From: Desulfovibrio sp.
Lineage (GTDB): Bacteria > Desulfobacterota > Desulfovibrionia > Desulfovibrionales > Desulfovibrionaceae
Assembly (NCBI GenBank): GCA_031279825.1
Contig: JAITHT010000087.1
Coordinates: forward strand, 1-64,000
DNA length: 64,000 nucleotides
Direction: 5' to 3'
Part shown: one piece after another, positions 1 to 9,773 of the stretch
How the letters are laid out: each line of letters opens with the position of its first letter
Position numbering within the stretch: position 1 is the first letter of the stretch
The notes under the pieces: generated by a model
Told to the model about the DNA's origin: nothing
Seen by the model: the letters and a program-made list of their open reading frames with translations, nothing else
Database searches by the model: none
Made by a program: the position numbers and the translations under genes

Positions 1-115
1 ATTCGATATCGCTGAAGCTGGGCTGCCGCATGTCTTACCTCCCGTGAAGTAAAGAGAGTATACAAAAAACTCAGCCTATTGGCGATCCTTGGGCGGCGAT
101 TAAATCAGCGGTTCC
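1..115. mobile_element. Right end of an IS5-type element or its miniature derivative, cut by the window edge
   Basis: Positions 1-115 match 46557-46671 with one mismatch (t35 vs c46591); ends in GATTAAATCAGCGGTTCC, the inverted end of the complete copy; followed by CTAA (YTAR-type border). Confidence 0.8.
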
Positions 116-1165
116 CTAATATGAATGCTCCGAATCCAGATCTTTTTTCGTGATTTTATACGAAAAGACAGAGTAAACCCAAGATTGGTAGAGAATGACG
201 ACAGGCACGCACACTAAGGATACGGCCAGCATAATACTTAATGTAAGCGGCGAAGAAGCCGCCTTGGCCAAGGTAATGCTGGCCCCGGGAGTAATATTCG
301 AGGGAATGATAGCCGGGAACATGCCCATGACGCCGAAAAAAGTGGCGAACAGGATAAACCCGGCGCTGCAGAAGAAAGCGGCTTTGAGCATATTGCCTGC
401 CAGCATGAAGCGTACAAGCACAAGCGAAACCACAGCCAGAACGGGTATGACGGATAACGCCGGAGTATACGCGTAATTGGCGTAAAGCGGCGTATAATAG
501 GCACTGGCCATCAAAAAAGCCACGGCAAGAGCGGTCAGCACGGGCCAGAGCCCCTTGGCTGCGGCAAGTCCTTTGGCGTGCATGCTTCCTTCTGCCCGTA
601 TGCCGAGCCAGATGGCGCCATGCAGGGAGAACATCGCCACAAACAAGACCCCGCCTAGCAGGCCGTAAATATTGAGCAACGAGAACAGATTGCCCATATA
701 TACGCCTTGTTCGTTAATGGGGATGCCCTGAAACAGATTAGCAAAAGCCACTCCGAGCAACAGGGCGGGAACGGCGTTGCCCAAAAACTGGAAACAATCC
801 CACAGGAAGCGCCACTGCGGATTATCTATTTTGTTGCGAAACTCAAAGGAGACTGCCCGGAAGATCAGGGCGAACAACAAAATCAGCAAAGGTGCGTATA
901 AAGCGCTGAACATGACCGCATACGCCAGAGGAAAAGCGGCAAAGGTCACGCCGCCGGCGGTGATGAGCCAGACTTCATTGCCGTCCCAAAACGGACCGGC
1001 GGCGTTGTAGATCACACGGCGCTCATCTTCTGTTCCTGCGAGAAAGGGTAAAAGAGTTCCCATACCGAGATCAAAACCGTCCAGTATGAAATAGATGGCC
1101 CAGAGTAGGCCCCAGATTAAGAACCACAGGGTTTTCAGGCAATCGTAGCTAAGCAGTTCAGACAT
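116..1165 (-). CDS. cydB: Cytochrome bd ubiquinol oxidase subunit II
   Basis: 349 aa, begins ...TLWFLIWGLLWAIYFILDGFDLGMGTLLPF, GNEVWLITAGGVTFAAFP motif; adjacent to cydA. Confidence 0.95.
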   Translation of the reverse strand: MSELLSYDCLKTLWFLIWGLLWAIYFILDGFDLGMGTLLPFLAGTEDERRVIYNAAGPFWDGNEVWLITAGGVTFAAFPLAYAVMFSALYAPLLILLFALIFRAVSFEFRNKIDNPQWRFLWDCFQFLGNAVPALLLGVAFANLFQGIPINEQGVYMGNLFSLLNIYGLLGGVLFVAMFSLHGAIWLGIRAEGSMHAKGLAAAKGLWPVLTALAVAFLMASAYYTPLYANYAYTPALSVIPVLAVVSLVLVRFMLAGNMLKAAFFCSAGFILFATFFGVMGMFPAIIPSNITPGASITLAKAASSPLTLSIMLAVSLVCVPVVILYQSWVYSVFSYKITKKDLDSEHSY

Positions 1166-1226
1166 ATGTGTTTCCTCGCGGCGGTTGGTTGTGCATCACG
1201 ACAGGCGGCCCATTTCGCCGGGCGAC

Positions 1227-2630
1227 TTATGCCGCTGGCCCTTTAAGCGCGAACTTTCGCAGCAGGTAAATGTCCACAATGCCAAGCAGGCTGTATACGA
1301 CGACGAACGCCGAGAGAGACGCAAGCACCGAAGAAGCAGGCACGGAAGAGATTCCCTGAACGGTCAACATAAGTTTGTAGACAATCCATGGCTGACGCCC
1401 CACTTCGGCGACTGTCCAGCCGGCCATGATGGCGACATAGGGTATGGGGATCATCCATGTCAGGAGGCGGGCGAAGCCGGGGCGCTCCTCAATGCTGTTG
1501 CGCCAGCAAAAAGCCAGCAGCGCGACGATAAGAAAGACAGCACCCAGCGCCACCATAAGACGGAAAGAGGCAAAGGTCAGCAATACTGGGGGAATGGCGT
1601 CTTCCGGCGCCACAGGCTTTTCTATTTTTTCGCCGCTTGCCAGAACAGTCACAGGAGCAGACGGGTCATAGGTGGTTTTTGTTTGAAATTCGGCAAAATC
1701 CCGGGGCCCGAGTTCATTTAACCCCTTAACTTCACTGTTGAAGTCGCCGTGAGCCAGAAAGCTGAGCATCCCCGGTAAGGGAAGCCATTCAATACTGTTG
1801 CGCCTGTTGACTTCGTCAGGAATGACAAACAGATACATGGGCGCAGGCTTGGCCGTTTCCCAAAGCGATTCCATCGCGGCCAGCTTTGTGGGCTGGTAGC
1901 GGGTCACAGTCATGCCGTGACTATGTCCCTGTAAGGCAAGGAGCACTGCCAGCACCAGGGCGAAAGGCGCCGCCAGCCGGAAGGAGTTGTTGAAAAATTC
2001 CCTTTCGTTTCTGCGTGCCAGATGCCAGGCGGAAACGCCCAGCACGAAGAAAGCGGCGAGCATCCACGATGCCAGGATGGTATGGAAATATTGACTCCAG
2101 GCAAAAGGATTGCCGACAACGGCAAAAAAGTCGATCAACCTGGCTTTGCCCGCTACAAACTCCGAACCCACGGGATTCTGCATCCAACCGTTGGCGATAA
2201 TAATCCAGAGAGCGGAAAGATTGCCGGCTACGGCCACGGCCCAGATGGCGAAACAGTGGACTTTTTTCGAAACCTTGTCCCAGCCGAAATGCCAGACGGC
2301 AATAAAGGTTGACTCTAAAAAAAACGCTAACGTGGCCTCAACGGCAAGTATGGAGCCGAAAATATCGCCGACACTGTGGGAATAGTTCGCCCAGTTGGTG
2401 CCGAACTGAAATTCGAGCGTAATGCCCGTGACGACTCCAAGGGCGAAGTTGATGAGGAAGAGCTTCCCCCAGAACTTGGCCATTCTTTTGTACTGCTCGT
2501 CCCCTGTACAGACGTAAATGCTCTCCATGACGGCGAGGAGCACGGACAGTCCCAAGGTCAGCGGTACAAAGATGAAGTGGAAGAAGACGGTTACCGCAAA
2601 TTGCAACCGCGACAGCATCACTACATCCAT
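1227..2630 (-). CDS. cydA: Cytochrome bd ubiquinol oxidase subunit I
   Basis: 467 aa, LSRLQFAVTVFFHFIFVPLTLGLSVLLAVMES, GRQPWIVY motif. Confidence 0.96.
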   Translation of the reverse strand: MDVVMLSRLQFAVTVFFHFIFVPLTLGLSVLLAVMESIYVCTGDEQYKRMAKFWGKLFLINFALGVVTGITLEFQFGTNWANYSHSVGDIFGSILAVEATLAFFLESTFIAVWHFGWDKVSKKVHCFAIWAVAVAGNLSALWIIIANGWMQNPVGSEFVAGKARLIDFFAVVGNPFAWSQYFHTILASWMLAAFFVLGVSAWHLARRNEREFFNNSFRLAAPFALVLAVLLALQGHSHGMTVTRYQPTKLAAMESLWETAKPAPMYLFVIPDEVNRRNSIEWLPLPGMLSFLAHGDFNSEVKGLNELGPRDFAEFQTKTTYDPSAPVTVLASGEKIEKPVAPEDAIPPVLLTFASFRLMVALGAVFLIVALLAFCWRNSIEERPGFARLLTWMIPIPYVAIMAGWTVAEVGRQPWIVYKLMLTVQGISSVPASSVLASLSAFVVVYSLLGIVDIYLLRKFALKGPAA

Positions 2631-3159
2631 ACATGAACCCCTTTGTCAGGAGGGAAACGGACGGCTTTCATGCGCACATCCGCATGCCGCGTGTTTTTTT
2701 TGCCTTAAAGCATTTGGTATTTGAAACGCTCCCTCCGGCGTTTAACGGCGAAACACGTTTCGCCTGCGCGCTGTGGAGCCTTTCAAAAGAAGCAAAACGC
2801 TCTAATGCCGGTAAAAAAGTGCCGAAAACAAGATGATGCCGAGAAGCCACGCATCAAAAAGGACGACAGGGCGACAATACGTACAAAAGACCGGAATCCC
2901 CAGTTAAATGAATATACCCCAGACGATTTTCCCGGACAGATGCATGCATCCGTCCCGTATGCTCTCTTTATATAAGTAACGGCTTCTGATAGCAAGAATA
3001 CTCATAACATTTTCCGGGGCAGACGCATCTTATTTTTTTACTACGGCAACAAAGTATCCTTGCCGGGAGGAAAAAAAGCCCGTGAGCTCGGCGGCCATGA
3101 AAAGCTGTTATATTGCGCCGCAACGAAATTGAAATGCGTCTGTCCTGTGTGGAATCGAA

Positions 3160-3735
3160 TCACCAGTTAACGCCTAAAAGCTCGAAATACGCTTGAGGGT
3201 GCGCGCAGGCCGGGCAAGACTGCGGAGCGGAAGTTCCCTCATGAACGTAGCCGCAGTTACGACACCGCCATTTCACGCTTTTTTCGCGGGTGAACACCCT
3301 TCCCTCCTTGATGTTGGCGGCAAAATCAAGAAAACGTTTCTCATGCCACGCTTCAGCAACGGCAACGGAACGCATGACGGCGGCTATTTCCGAAAAACCT
3401 TCCTCATCCGCAATATGCGCGAAGGAGGGATACATTTCCGTATATTCATGGCGCTCGCCAGCGGCGGAAGCCAGCAAATTCGTCTCTGTGCCGCCAATAA
3501 CGCCGGCCGGAAACGCGGCGGTTATTTCCGTTTCTCCTCCTTCCAGAAATTTGAAAAGACGTTTGGCGTGTTCTTTTTCTTGATCGGCTGTTTCTTCAAA
3601 TATATAGGCTATTTGCACAAATCCTTCATTTCTCGCCTTGCCGGCGAAGAAACTGTAGCGGTTTCTGGCCTGAGATTCGCCGGCGAAAGCAGCAAGAAGA
3701 TTCTTTTCGGTTTTGCTTCCCTTTAATGATTTCAT
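3160..3735 (-). CDS. Rubrerythrin
   Basis: 191 aa; ferritin-like diiron region FAGESQARNRYSFFAGKARNEG plus C-terminal rubredoxin-like CRNCGYVHEGTSAPQSCPACAHPQAYFE. Confidence 0.95.
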   Translation of the reverse strand: MKSLKGSKTEKNLLAAFAGESQARNRYSFFAGKARNEGFVQIAYIFEETADQEKEHAKRLFKFLEGGETEITAAFPAGVIGGTETNLLASAAGERHEYTEMYPSFAHIADEEGFSEIAAVMRSVAVAEAWHEKRFLDFAANIKEGRVFTREKSVKWRCRNCGYVHEGTSAPQSCPACAHPQAYFELLGVNW

Positions 3736-3764
3736 GAAACGGCCTCCTTAAGTGGCGAACAGTA

Positions 3765-4583
3765 TTATTTTTTTTTACTCAGGCGCAGGGCCATTTCGAT
3801 GGCGTCTTCAAACAGATCTTTGGATACCGCGCCGCGCACGACCAAGTCATTGACGAGAAAATACGGAGTCCCCGATATGCCGATCTTGTCCGCTTCGGCC
3901 CTGTCGGCGTCGAGCCGTTCCTGTATCTTGAGATTGCCCGCATCAATTTTAAGTTTCTTGAAGTCAAGCCCCACAAGCGCCGCAGTCGCTTTAAAAAAGG
4001 CTTCTCCATCGCGTTCAAGCTGTTCTACCCCATTGAACAAGGCATCGTGGAATTCCCACCCCTTGCCATGATCCACCATGAAGGCGGCTATGGAGTATTT
4101 AGCCGCGGCCTGAGACAAGGGCATGTCTTCTTTGGGCAGGGCTTTGAAGGTCAATCGAATCGTCCCTTCATATTTTTTCAGCAACTGGCCCATCGTAGCT
4201 TCCGCCTGCCGACAATAGGGACACGTGAAATCGGAATAGGCCACAATGGTTACCGGCGCGTTGCTGTCGCCGCGAAAAGGGCGATCTTCAAGAGAAACAA
4301 TCTTGCGCTGCTTCACGTCGTTTTCCCATTGCGCCAAGGCCGCCTTGCGCTTACGCAGAATACTGCCCTGCTGGGCAATTTCCAGCACGGTTTCACTATT
4401 TTCTTTAAGAATTTCCATAAGTATTTCAGGATGATTCTTCAATATCCGTTCCAGCGCCGGCCGGAGATCCTCATCACTGGGAAGGGCCTCGCGCGCGTAT
4501 GCGGGGAAAGCGCACAGCAAACCGACAAGGAAACAAACCTGTGCGGTAAAGCGTGAGCTATATCGAAAAACGGAAAGAAACAT
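3765..4583 (-). CDS. Exported DsbA-family thiol:disulfide oxidoreductase (Com1-like)
   Basis: Signal peptide, VAYSDFTCPYCRQAEATM CxxC motif, cis-Pro GISGTPYFLVND; start placed at internal Met (ORF extends to 4622). Confidence 0.88.
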   Translation of the reverse strand: MFLSVFRYSSRFTAQVCFLVGLLCAFPAYAREALPSDEDLRPALERILKNHPEILMEILKENSETVLEIAQQGSILRKRKAALAQWENDVKQRKIVSLEDRPFRGDSNAPVTIVAYSDFTCPYCRQAEATMGQLLKKYEGTIRLTFKALPKEDMPLSQAAAKYSIAAFMVDHGKGWEFHDALFNGVEQLERDGEAFFKATAALVGLDFKKLKIDAGNLKIQERLDADRAEADKIGISGTPYFLVNDLVVRGAVSKDLFEDAIEMALRLSKKK

Positions 4584-4760
4584 GGCGGGATCTCCTGAAC
4601 AGCGCTTGGGTGTACTGCGCATGCGGACAAAGAGTATATAGACGGTAACAAGGATCGGGCAATCGGCACATTGGCCCCGTCTTCCGGACAGGCGCAGGCA
4701 TCACTTGCTGTCGCGGTATGCGCTAAACCGCAGTTTCTGCAAAAAGTCGAAAACCGTCAG

Positions 4761-4887
4761 GGGCTTTTCACTTTGAAAATGCTCATCAACCGTCAGCGTA
4801 AGCGCTGACTTACGCGCACGAAGAATAGGCGATACTTATTTTCGCCGAGGGCGACGAGTACAACGTTTCAAAGGTAATCTGCTCTAG
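4761..4887 (+). repeat. Interspersed element A, copy at 4.8 kb
   Basis: gggcttttcactttgaaaatgctcatcaaccgtcagcgtaagcg...tattttcgccgagggcgacgagtacaacgtttcaaaggtaatctgctctag. Confidence 0.85.
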
Positions 4888-5033
4888 GGCCTGTTAACGC
4901 TATGCCTTTTTGCCCTCTGACTGCGTCAGATTGTGTCTGCCATCCCGGTCAAATACCGTAAGAGTATATTCCTCATGGCAGACTCATCTTCCTTGCCAGA
5001 AAACAACAATTCTATAGTGTTAACACTCCCTAG
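4884..5033. repeat. Element B, full-length copy (about 150 bp)
   Basis: CTAGGGCCTGTTAACGCTATGC ... CTATAGTGTTAACACTCCCTAG imperfect inverted ends. Confidence 0.82.
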
Positions 5034-5401
5034 AAAAGAACAGCCGCCAGTGAATTTTTGATCGTATGCCAATTTCGCAGCAACGCTACCGTACCCATAC
5101 CGATAACCACCGTACCAAAAAAACTGCGGCTTATCCAGCCCGCTATGAACGTGGGTAGAGCGGCGAGCAAAAAGACATTGTCTTGGCTGAAAAACAATGT
5201 TTTTTCTCCATTTGTGGAACTCAGGAGCAGTTCGGGTGCAAGCAGGGCCGCCAGCACCGCCGGCGGAATCATCTCCAGCCAACGCAGGACATGCGCGTTG
5301 AGATCCCGCGAAGCCAGCAACATAAGCGGCGCCATGCGCGGCATATAGGTTACGGCAGCCATACCCGCAATAAGCAACGCATACTCACGCACGGACATCA
5401 T
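5030..5401 (-). CDS. azlD: AzlD-family branched-chain amino acid transport protein
   Basis: 123 aa hydrophobic, overlaps azlC by 17 bp; AzlD-like YMPRMAPLMLL. Confidence 0.85.
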   Translation of the reverse strand: MMSVREYALLIAGMAAVTYMPRMAPLMLLASRDLNAHVLRWLEMIPPAVLAALLAPELLLSSTNGEKTLFFSQDNVFLLAALPTFIAGWISRSFFGTVVIGMGTVALLRNWHTIKNSLAAVLF

Positions 5402-6101
5402 TCCGACGCTTGTTCACAGGCCAGAAGGCGGCAAGCGTGGCCGAACAGACGGTGGCAGCCAGTATGTTCCACTGATCTATCCCCATGGTAATAAAAAGCA
5501 AAGAAAGCGCCGCGCCGAGACCGGCGGCGAACAGACGACGAGGGAGTCTGAAATGCGGCAGCAGCAGAGCGATAAACATGCCAGGCAGGGCGAAATCAAG
5601 TCCCGCATAAGTCATATAGCCGATAGCCGAATCAGAGAACGCGCCGAGGATTCCTCCAGCGGTCCAGGCGCCATGGGAAAAAAAATTGAGGCCGAAGGCT
5701 TCGCCCGCATTCACGCCACAAGAGGAAAATCGACTCAGATTGGCGGCAAAGGTTTCGTCGGTCATTTCAAAACAAAACCATGCTTGCCGGGTTTTGCTCC
5801 AATGTTTGAGATACGGCGCCAGAGCGGCCGACATGAGGAGATGCCTGAGATTGACGATAAAGGTCGTTATGACGACGGTGGCAACGCTCGCCCCATTGGC
5901 CAGCAGTCCGGCTGCGATAAGCTGGGCGGAACCGGCATAGACGAAATAGCACATAAGTCCCGCGGTCAATGGCTCCATCCCCGCCTGAACGGCTAAAACG
6001 CCGAAAGCGAAACCCACCGGCAGATAGCCGAGCAGTATGGGCAGCGACAGGCGTGCGCCGCGCAAAAAATTCTTCAATGTGAAGTCTTTCTCCGTACTCA
6101 T
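5385..6101 (-). CDS. azlC: AzlC-family amino acid permease
   Basis: 238 aa, LPILLGYLPVGFAFGVLAVQAGM and VVITTFIVNLRHLLMSAALAPYL typical of AzlC. Confidence 0.92.
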   Translation of the reverse strand: MSTEKDFTLKNFLRGARLSLPILLGYLPVGFAFGVLAVQAGMEPLTAGLMCYFVYAGSAQLIAAGLLANGASVATVVITTFIVNLRHLLMSAALAPYLKHWSKTRQAWFCFEMTDETFAANLSRFSSCGVNAGEAFGLNFFSHGAWTAGGILGAFSDSAIGYMTYAGLDFALPGMFIALLLPHFRLPRRLFAAGLGAALSLLFITMGIDQWNILAATVCSATLAAFWPVNKRRNDVRA

Positions 6102-7132
6102 TTGCCTTCCGCAATAAGGCCCATAATTTCATACGCCAACCTCGCCGCTGTGTAGTCCGGGGCGTGCATGCCCGGTATAGGGGCGAGTTCCACCACATCA
6201 AAGCCCAACAAAATACGACCTATCAAACAGCGCTCCACCAGATGCAAAGCGTCCCACCAGAACAGACCACCCGGCTCGGGCGTGCCGGTGGCCGGCATCA
6301 GGGAGGAGTCAAAGGCGTCCACATCAAAGGTAAGAAAAACCTTACCGGGAAAATCGCATGGCAACAGGGACGGCGCCGAGCAAACATCGGCGTTAGCGCC
6401 ACCTTCCCTCCCCGACAGGGGAAATCCGGCGACGCGAGAGTCGAGGTGCCCTATTCCCCTTTCTTTGCGAAAGACCGCTTCTTCCGAACTCATGCTGCGC
6501 GCGCCCACCTGAAAAAGGGACAAGCCCAGATCATCCACGGCCCGGCGCATGACGCAGGCATGGCTGTACGGCGTTCCCTCGTAGCTGTCGCGCAGATCGG
6601 CATGGGCGTCACACTGTATTACTCCAAAATGTCCGTAGCGTTTTTGCAACGCGCGAAGCGTGCCCAGCGTGACGGTATGTTCGCCTCCCAGCACGACCGG
6701 CAGAACAGGAGCGCCGAAACATTCTCTTATTCCGCTGTTTGCCGCGGAGCACATTAGCGGCAATGCGCCCTGGGGACCGGCGACAAGCACCGCCGACACG
6801 AGCGCTTCAATATTTTCCAGCACATCGCCGATGCCGCCGGAACACACGACAGAGGGCCACGTATATATACCCTGTTCGGAAGGCATGCTTCTGCCCGTCC
6901 AGACTTCCAACTGCTGTGAAGCCTCCAGTATGGCCGCCGGTCCCCCGGAGGCGCCCTTACCGTAAGAAACGGTATCCTCATAGGGTACGGGAATAACGTG
7001 GAAACGACACTCGCGCGCGGCACGCGGCGCAAGTTCGGAACCGAGAAAGGCGTTGTTTCGCATACCTGTCTTTACCCGCGAATCTCCTGATCTTGCCGAG
7101 GGTGCTGTTTCCATGCGTCTTGCAAGGAACAC
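6098..7132 (-). CDS. speB: Agmatinase / arginase family ureohydrolase
   Basis: 344 aa; GGEHTVTLG, DAHADLRDSYEGTPYSHACVMRR, LTFDVDAFDSSLMPATGTPEPGG metal-binding motifs. Confidence 0.93.
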   Translation of the reverse strand: MFLARRMETAPSARSGDSRVKTGMRNNAFLGSELAPRAARECRFHVIPVPYEDTVSYGKGASGGPAAILEASQQLEVWTGRSMPSEQGIYTWPSVVCSGGIGDVLENIEALVSAVLVAGPQGALPLMCSAANSGIRECFGAPVLPVVLGGEHTVTLGTLRALQKRYGHFGVIQCDAHADLRDSYEGTPYSHACVMRRAVDDLGLSLFQVGARSMSSEEAVFRKERGIGHLDSRVAGFPLSGREGGANADVCSAPSLLPCDFPGKVFLTFDVDAFDSSLMPATGTPEPGGLFWWDALHLVERCLIGRILLGFDVVELAPIPGMHAPDYTAARLAYEIMGLIAEGK

Positions 7133-7194
7133 GACGTACAGGCGGCTCAGGAGGGAAAAATTATGGGACGGATATAATCCAATACGCCGGCCAG

Positions 7195-8370
7195 CTACGA
7201 CAATCTCGTTTTGAAATCCTCATAACCAAAGCGGCGCACCATGCGCAAAGCACGACTGCCGTTTTCCACCAGGGCGATGCCGGGCAATGCGAGGCCGTTA
7301 AAGGTGGTGGTCTTGACCATGGTGTAGTGGGCCATATCCAGAAATATCAGACGATCTCCCGCTTGTAGCGGAGCGGCAAAGGAGTATTCGCCGATGACAT
7401 CGCCCGCCAGGCAGGATTTGCCCGCCAGACGGCAGGTCCAGGATTTCTCCCCCGGCTTGCCCGCATGAATGACCTCGGGCCGGTAGGGCATTTCCAGCAC
7501 GTCGGGCATATGAGCCGAGGCCGAGCTATCCAGCAGGGCCACAGGCATGTCAGCCTCAACCACGTCCAGCACGGTCGATACCAGCACTCCGGCGTTCAGG
7601 GCCACGGCCTCACCAGGTTCAATATAGACATCAAGCCCGTAAGCGTCGCGCATACGGGTAATACAGCGGCACAGCAAGGGAAGATCGTAGCCGGGACGGG
7701 TAATATGGTGTCCGCCGCCGATATTCAGCCAACGCATACCAGGCAGAAATTCCCCGAATGTGCGCTCTATCACGGCCAGAGTGCGGGCCAGAGGTGCGGC
7801 GTCCTGTTCGCACAGCGTGTGAAAATGCAAACCGCTGATGTCGGATAAAGCGCGTCCGGCAAAAACGACGCTCCGTATGCCGAGACGCGAGCCGGGAGAG
7901 CATGGGTCGTATAAAGGAACCGCGCCTTCGGAATGCTCCGGATTCACCCTGAGGCCGAAGGCAAGGCTGCGTCCAGCCTTGGCGGCACAATCCCTGGCCG
8001 GTTCCAAAAAACGATCTCGTTGCGCGAAGGAATTAAAGACAAGATGATCGGCCAGCAAGGCCAGTTCATGTATATCGTCCTCACTATAAGCGGCGGCAAA
8101 AACGTGCACCTCCCCGCCGAATTCCTCCCGCCCCAAACGCGCCTCATGAGGAGAACTGGCGCAAACTCCATGCAGGACACGGCGCAACAGGGGAAAAACG
8201 CTAAACATGGCGAAACCCTTGAGGGCCAGCAAGATTTTTGCCCCGGTGTGTTGCTGTACGGAGGAAAGTATGGCGAGATTCGCCAGCAACCTATCTTCGT
8301 CCACCACAAAACAGGGAGTGGGGAGAGCCTCCGGTAGAAGCTCATCCCAGGAATTGAGATCTTCTCTCAT
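7195..8370 (-). CDS. nspC: Carboxynorspermidine/carboxyspermidine decarboxylase
   Basis: 391 aa fold-III PLP decarboxylase; TPCFVVDEDRL, LLALKGFAMFS, LNIGGGHHITRPGYD, LDSSASAHMPDVLEMPYRP. Confidence 0.92.
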   Translation of the reverse strand: MREDLNSWDELLPEALPTPCFVVDEDRLLANLAILSSVQQHTGAKILLALKGFAMFSVFPLLRRVLHGVCASSPHEARLGREEFGGEVHVFAAAYSEDDIHELALLADHLVFNSFAQRDRFLEPARDCAAKAGRSLAFGLRVNPEHSEGAVPLYDPCSPGSRLGIRSVVFAGRALSDISGLHFHTLCEQDAAPLARTLAVIERTFGEFLPGMRWLNIGGGHHITRPGYDLPLLCRCITRMRDAYGLDVYIEPGEAVALNAGVLVSTVLDVVEADMPVALLDSSASAHMPDVLEMPYRPEVIHAGKPGEKSWTCRLAGKSCLAGDVIGEYSFAAPLQAGDRLIFLDMAHYTMVKTTTFNGLALPGIALVENGSRALRMVRRFGYEDFKTRLS

Positions 8371-8430
8371 GCGTTTTCCCTAACAGCGCACTATAGCGAG
8401 CGTATATGACCCCGCCTTGGGGAGCCTCTG

Positions 8431-8455
8431 GAGCATTTTCACTTTGAAAATGCTC
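8431..8455. repeat. Isolated left-end hairpin of element A
   Basis: GAGCATTTTC-actttt-like loop-GAAAATGCTC, perfect 10 bp stem, identical to the left end of full A copies. Confidence 0.65.
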
Positions 8456-8518
8456 TATATATCGCCGTACAACGGTCCAGAACAGGCTTCCCCAGTCAAA
8501 AATAGCGGGCAACGGAAT

Positions 8519-9697
8519 TTACGAGAAGGTCTCCGTCCACGGTAAACCATGCCGGTTGAGGGCCTGCATAAACGGGTCGGGATCATATTGTTCCATATTC
8601 CAGACGCCGGGAGTCTTCCATAAGCCGGTAAGCATCAGTTTCGCGCCAATCATGGCGGGCACCCCCGTCGTATAACTGATGGCCTGAGACTTCACTTCAC
8701 GATAACAATCCTCATGATCGCAGACGTTATATATGTAACACCTGCGCTCTTTGCCGTCTTTCACTCCCCGCATCAGGCAGCCGATACAGGTTTTACCCTT
8801 GGTTAAAGGCCCCAGGGAAGCGGGATCGGGCAACAGGGTCTTAAGAAACTGCACCGGCACTATCTTCTGTCCGTTGAACTCCACCGGATCGATGCGGGTC
8901 ATGCCGACATTTTCAAGCGCCTTTAGGTGCTGCAGATACACGTCGGAAAAAGTCATCCAGAAGCGGGCGCGCTTGAGACCCTTAAGGTGCAGCACCAGGG
9001 ATTCAAGCTCTTCATGGTACAAAAGGAAACATTTCTTTTTGCCGATGCCGTCGGGAAAATCGCGGATCATGGACCAGGAAAGCGGATCCGTTTCCACCCA
9101 TTCTCCATGTTCCCAATAGCGACCTCTGGCGGTGATCTCCCGGATATTGATCTCCGGATTAAAATTGGTGGCAAAAGGCTGACCGTGGTCGCCCGCGTTG
9201 CAATCAATGATGTCGAGTTGATGCATCTCGTCAAAGTGGTGTTTTTGCGCATAAGCGCAGAAAACATTGGTCACACCAGGATCGAATCCCGAACCCAGCA
9301 GAGCAGTCAGCCCTTTTTCTTTAAAGCGCTCATGATACGCCCACTGCCATTTGTATGCAAATCTGGCTTCATCCGGGGGCTCGTAATTTGCGGTATCCAG
9401 ATAGTCCACGCCTGTTTCGAGACAGGCGTCCATGATATGCAGATCCTGGTAAGGCAGAGCGACATTGATCACCACGGCCGGCTTGAAGCTCCGCATCAGG
9501 GAGAGGAGTTCCGTTACATTATCCGCGTCTACGCCTGCGGTCTCTATGGGCCTCGGCAGCTGCGCCGCAATCGCGTCACATTTGGCCTTGGTGCGACTCG
9601 CCAGCATAATCCCGCCGAATACCTCAGGAACCTGGGCGCACTTATGCGCCACAACGGCGCCGACACCGCCGGCGCCGATAATCAGGACTTTTTTCAT
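8519..9697 (-). CDS. Saccharopine dehydrogenase-like carboxy(nor)spermidine dehydrogenase
   Basis: MKKVLIIGAGGVGAVVAHKCAQ Rossmann start, LGSGFDPGVTNVFCAYAQKHHFDEMHQLDIIDCNAGDHG; start corrected from the ORF track (10024) to the internal Met. Confidence 0.92.
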   Translation of the reverse strand: MKKVLIIGAGGVGAVVAHKCAQVPEVFGGIMLASRTKAKCDAIAAQLPRPIETAGVDADNVTELLSLMRSFKPAVVINVALPYQDLHIMDACLETGVDYLDTANYEPPDEARFAYKWQWAYHERFKEKGLTALLGSGFDPGVTNVFCAYAQKHHFDEMHQLDIIDCNAGDHGQPFATNFNPEINIREITARGRYWEHGEWVETDPLSWSMIRDFPDGIGKKKCFLLYHEELESLVLHLKGLKRARFWMTFSDVYLQHLKALENVGMTRIDPVEFNGQKIVPVQFLKTLLPDPASLGPLTKGKTCIGCLMRGVKDGKERRCYIYNVCDHEDCYREVKSQAISYTTGVPAMIGAKLMLTGLWKTPGVWNMEQYDPDPFMQALNRHGLPWTETFS

Positions 9698-9773
9698 GGG
9701 CTCTCCTTTGGCGGGACAACACGGGAACGGATACAAAGAAAAGGATTTTCTGGAATTGCCATTCGCGTTTCCG

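Noticed and set aside
4926-5282. 118 aa minus ORF spanning azlD and element B
   Set aside because: Out of frame with azlD and partly encoded by repeat B; no support.
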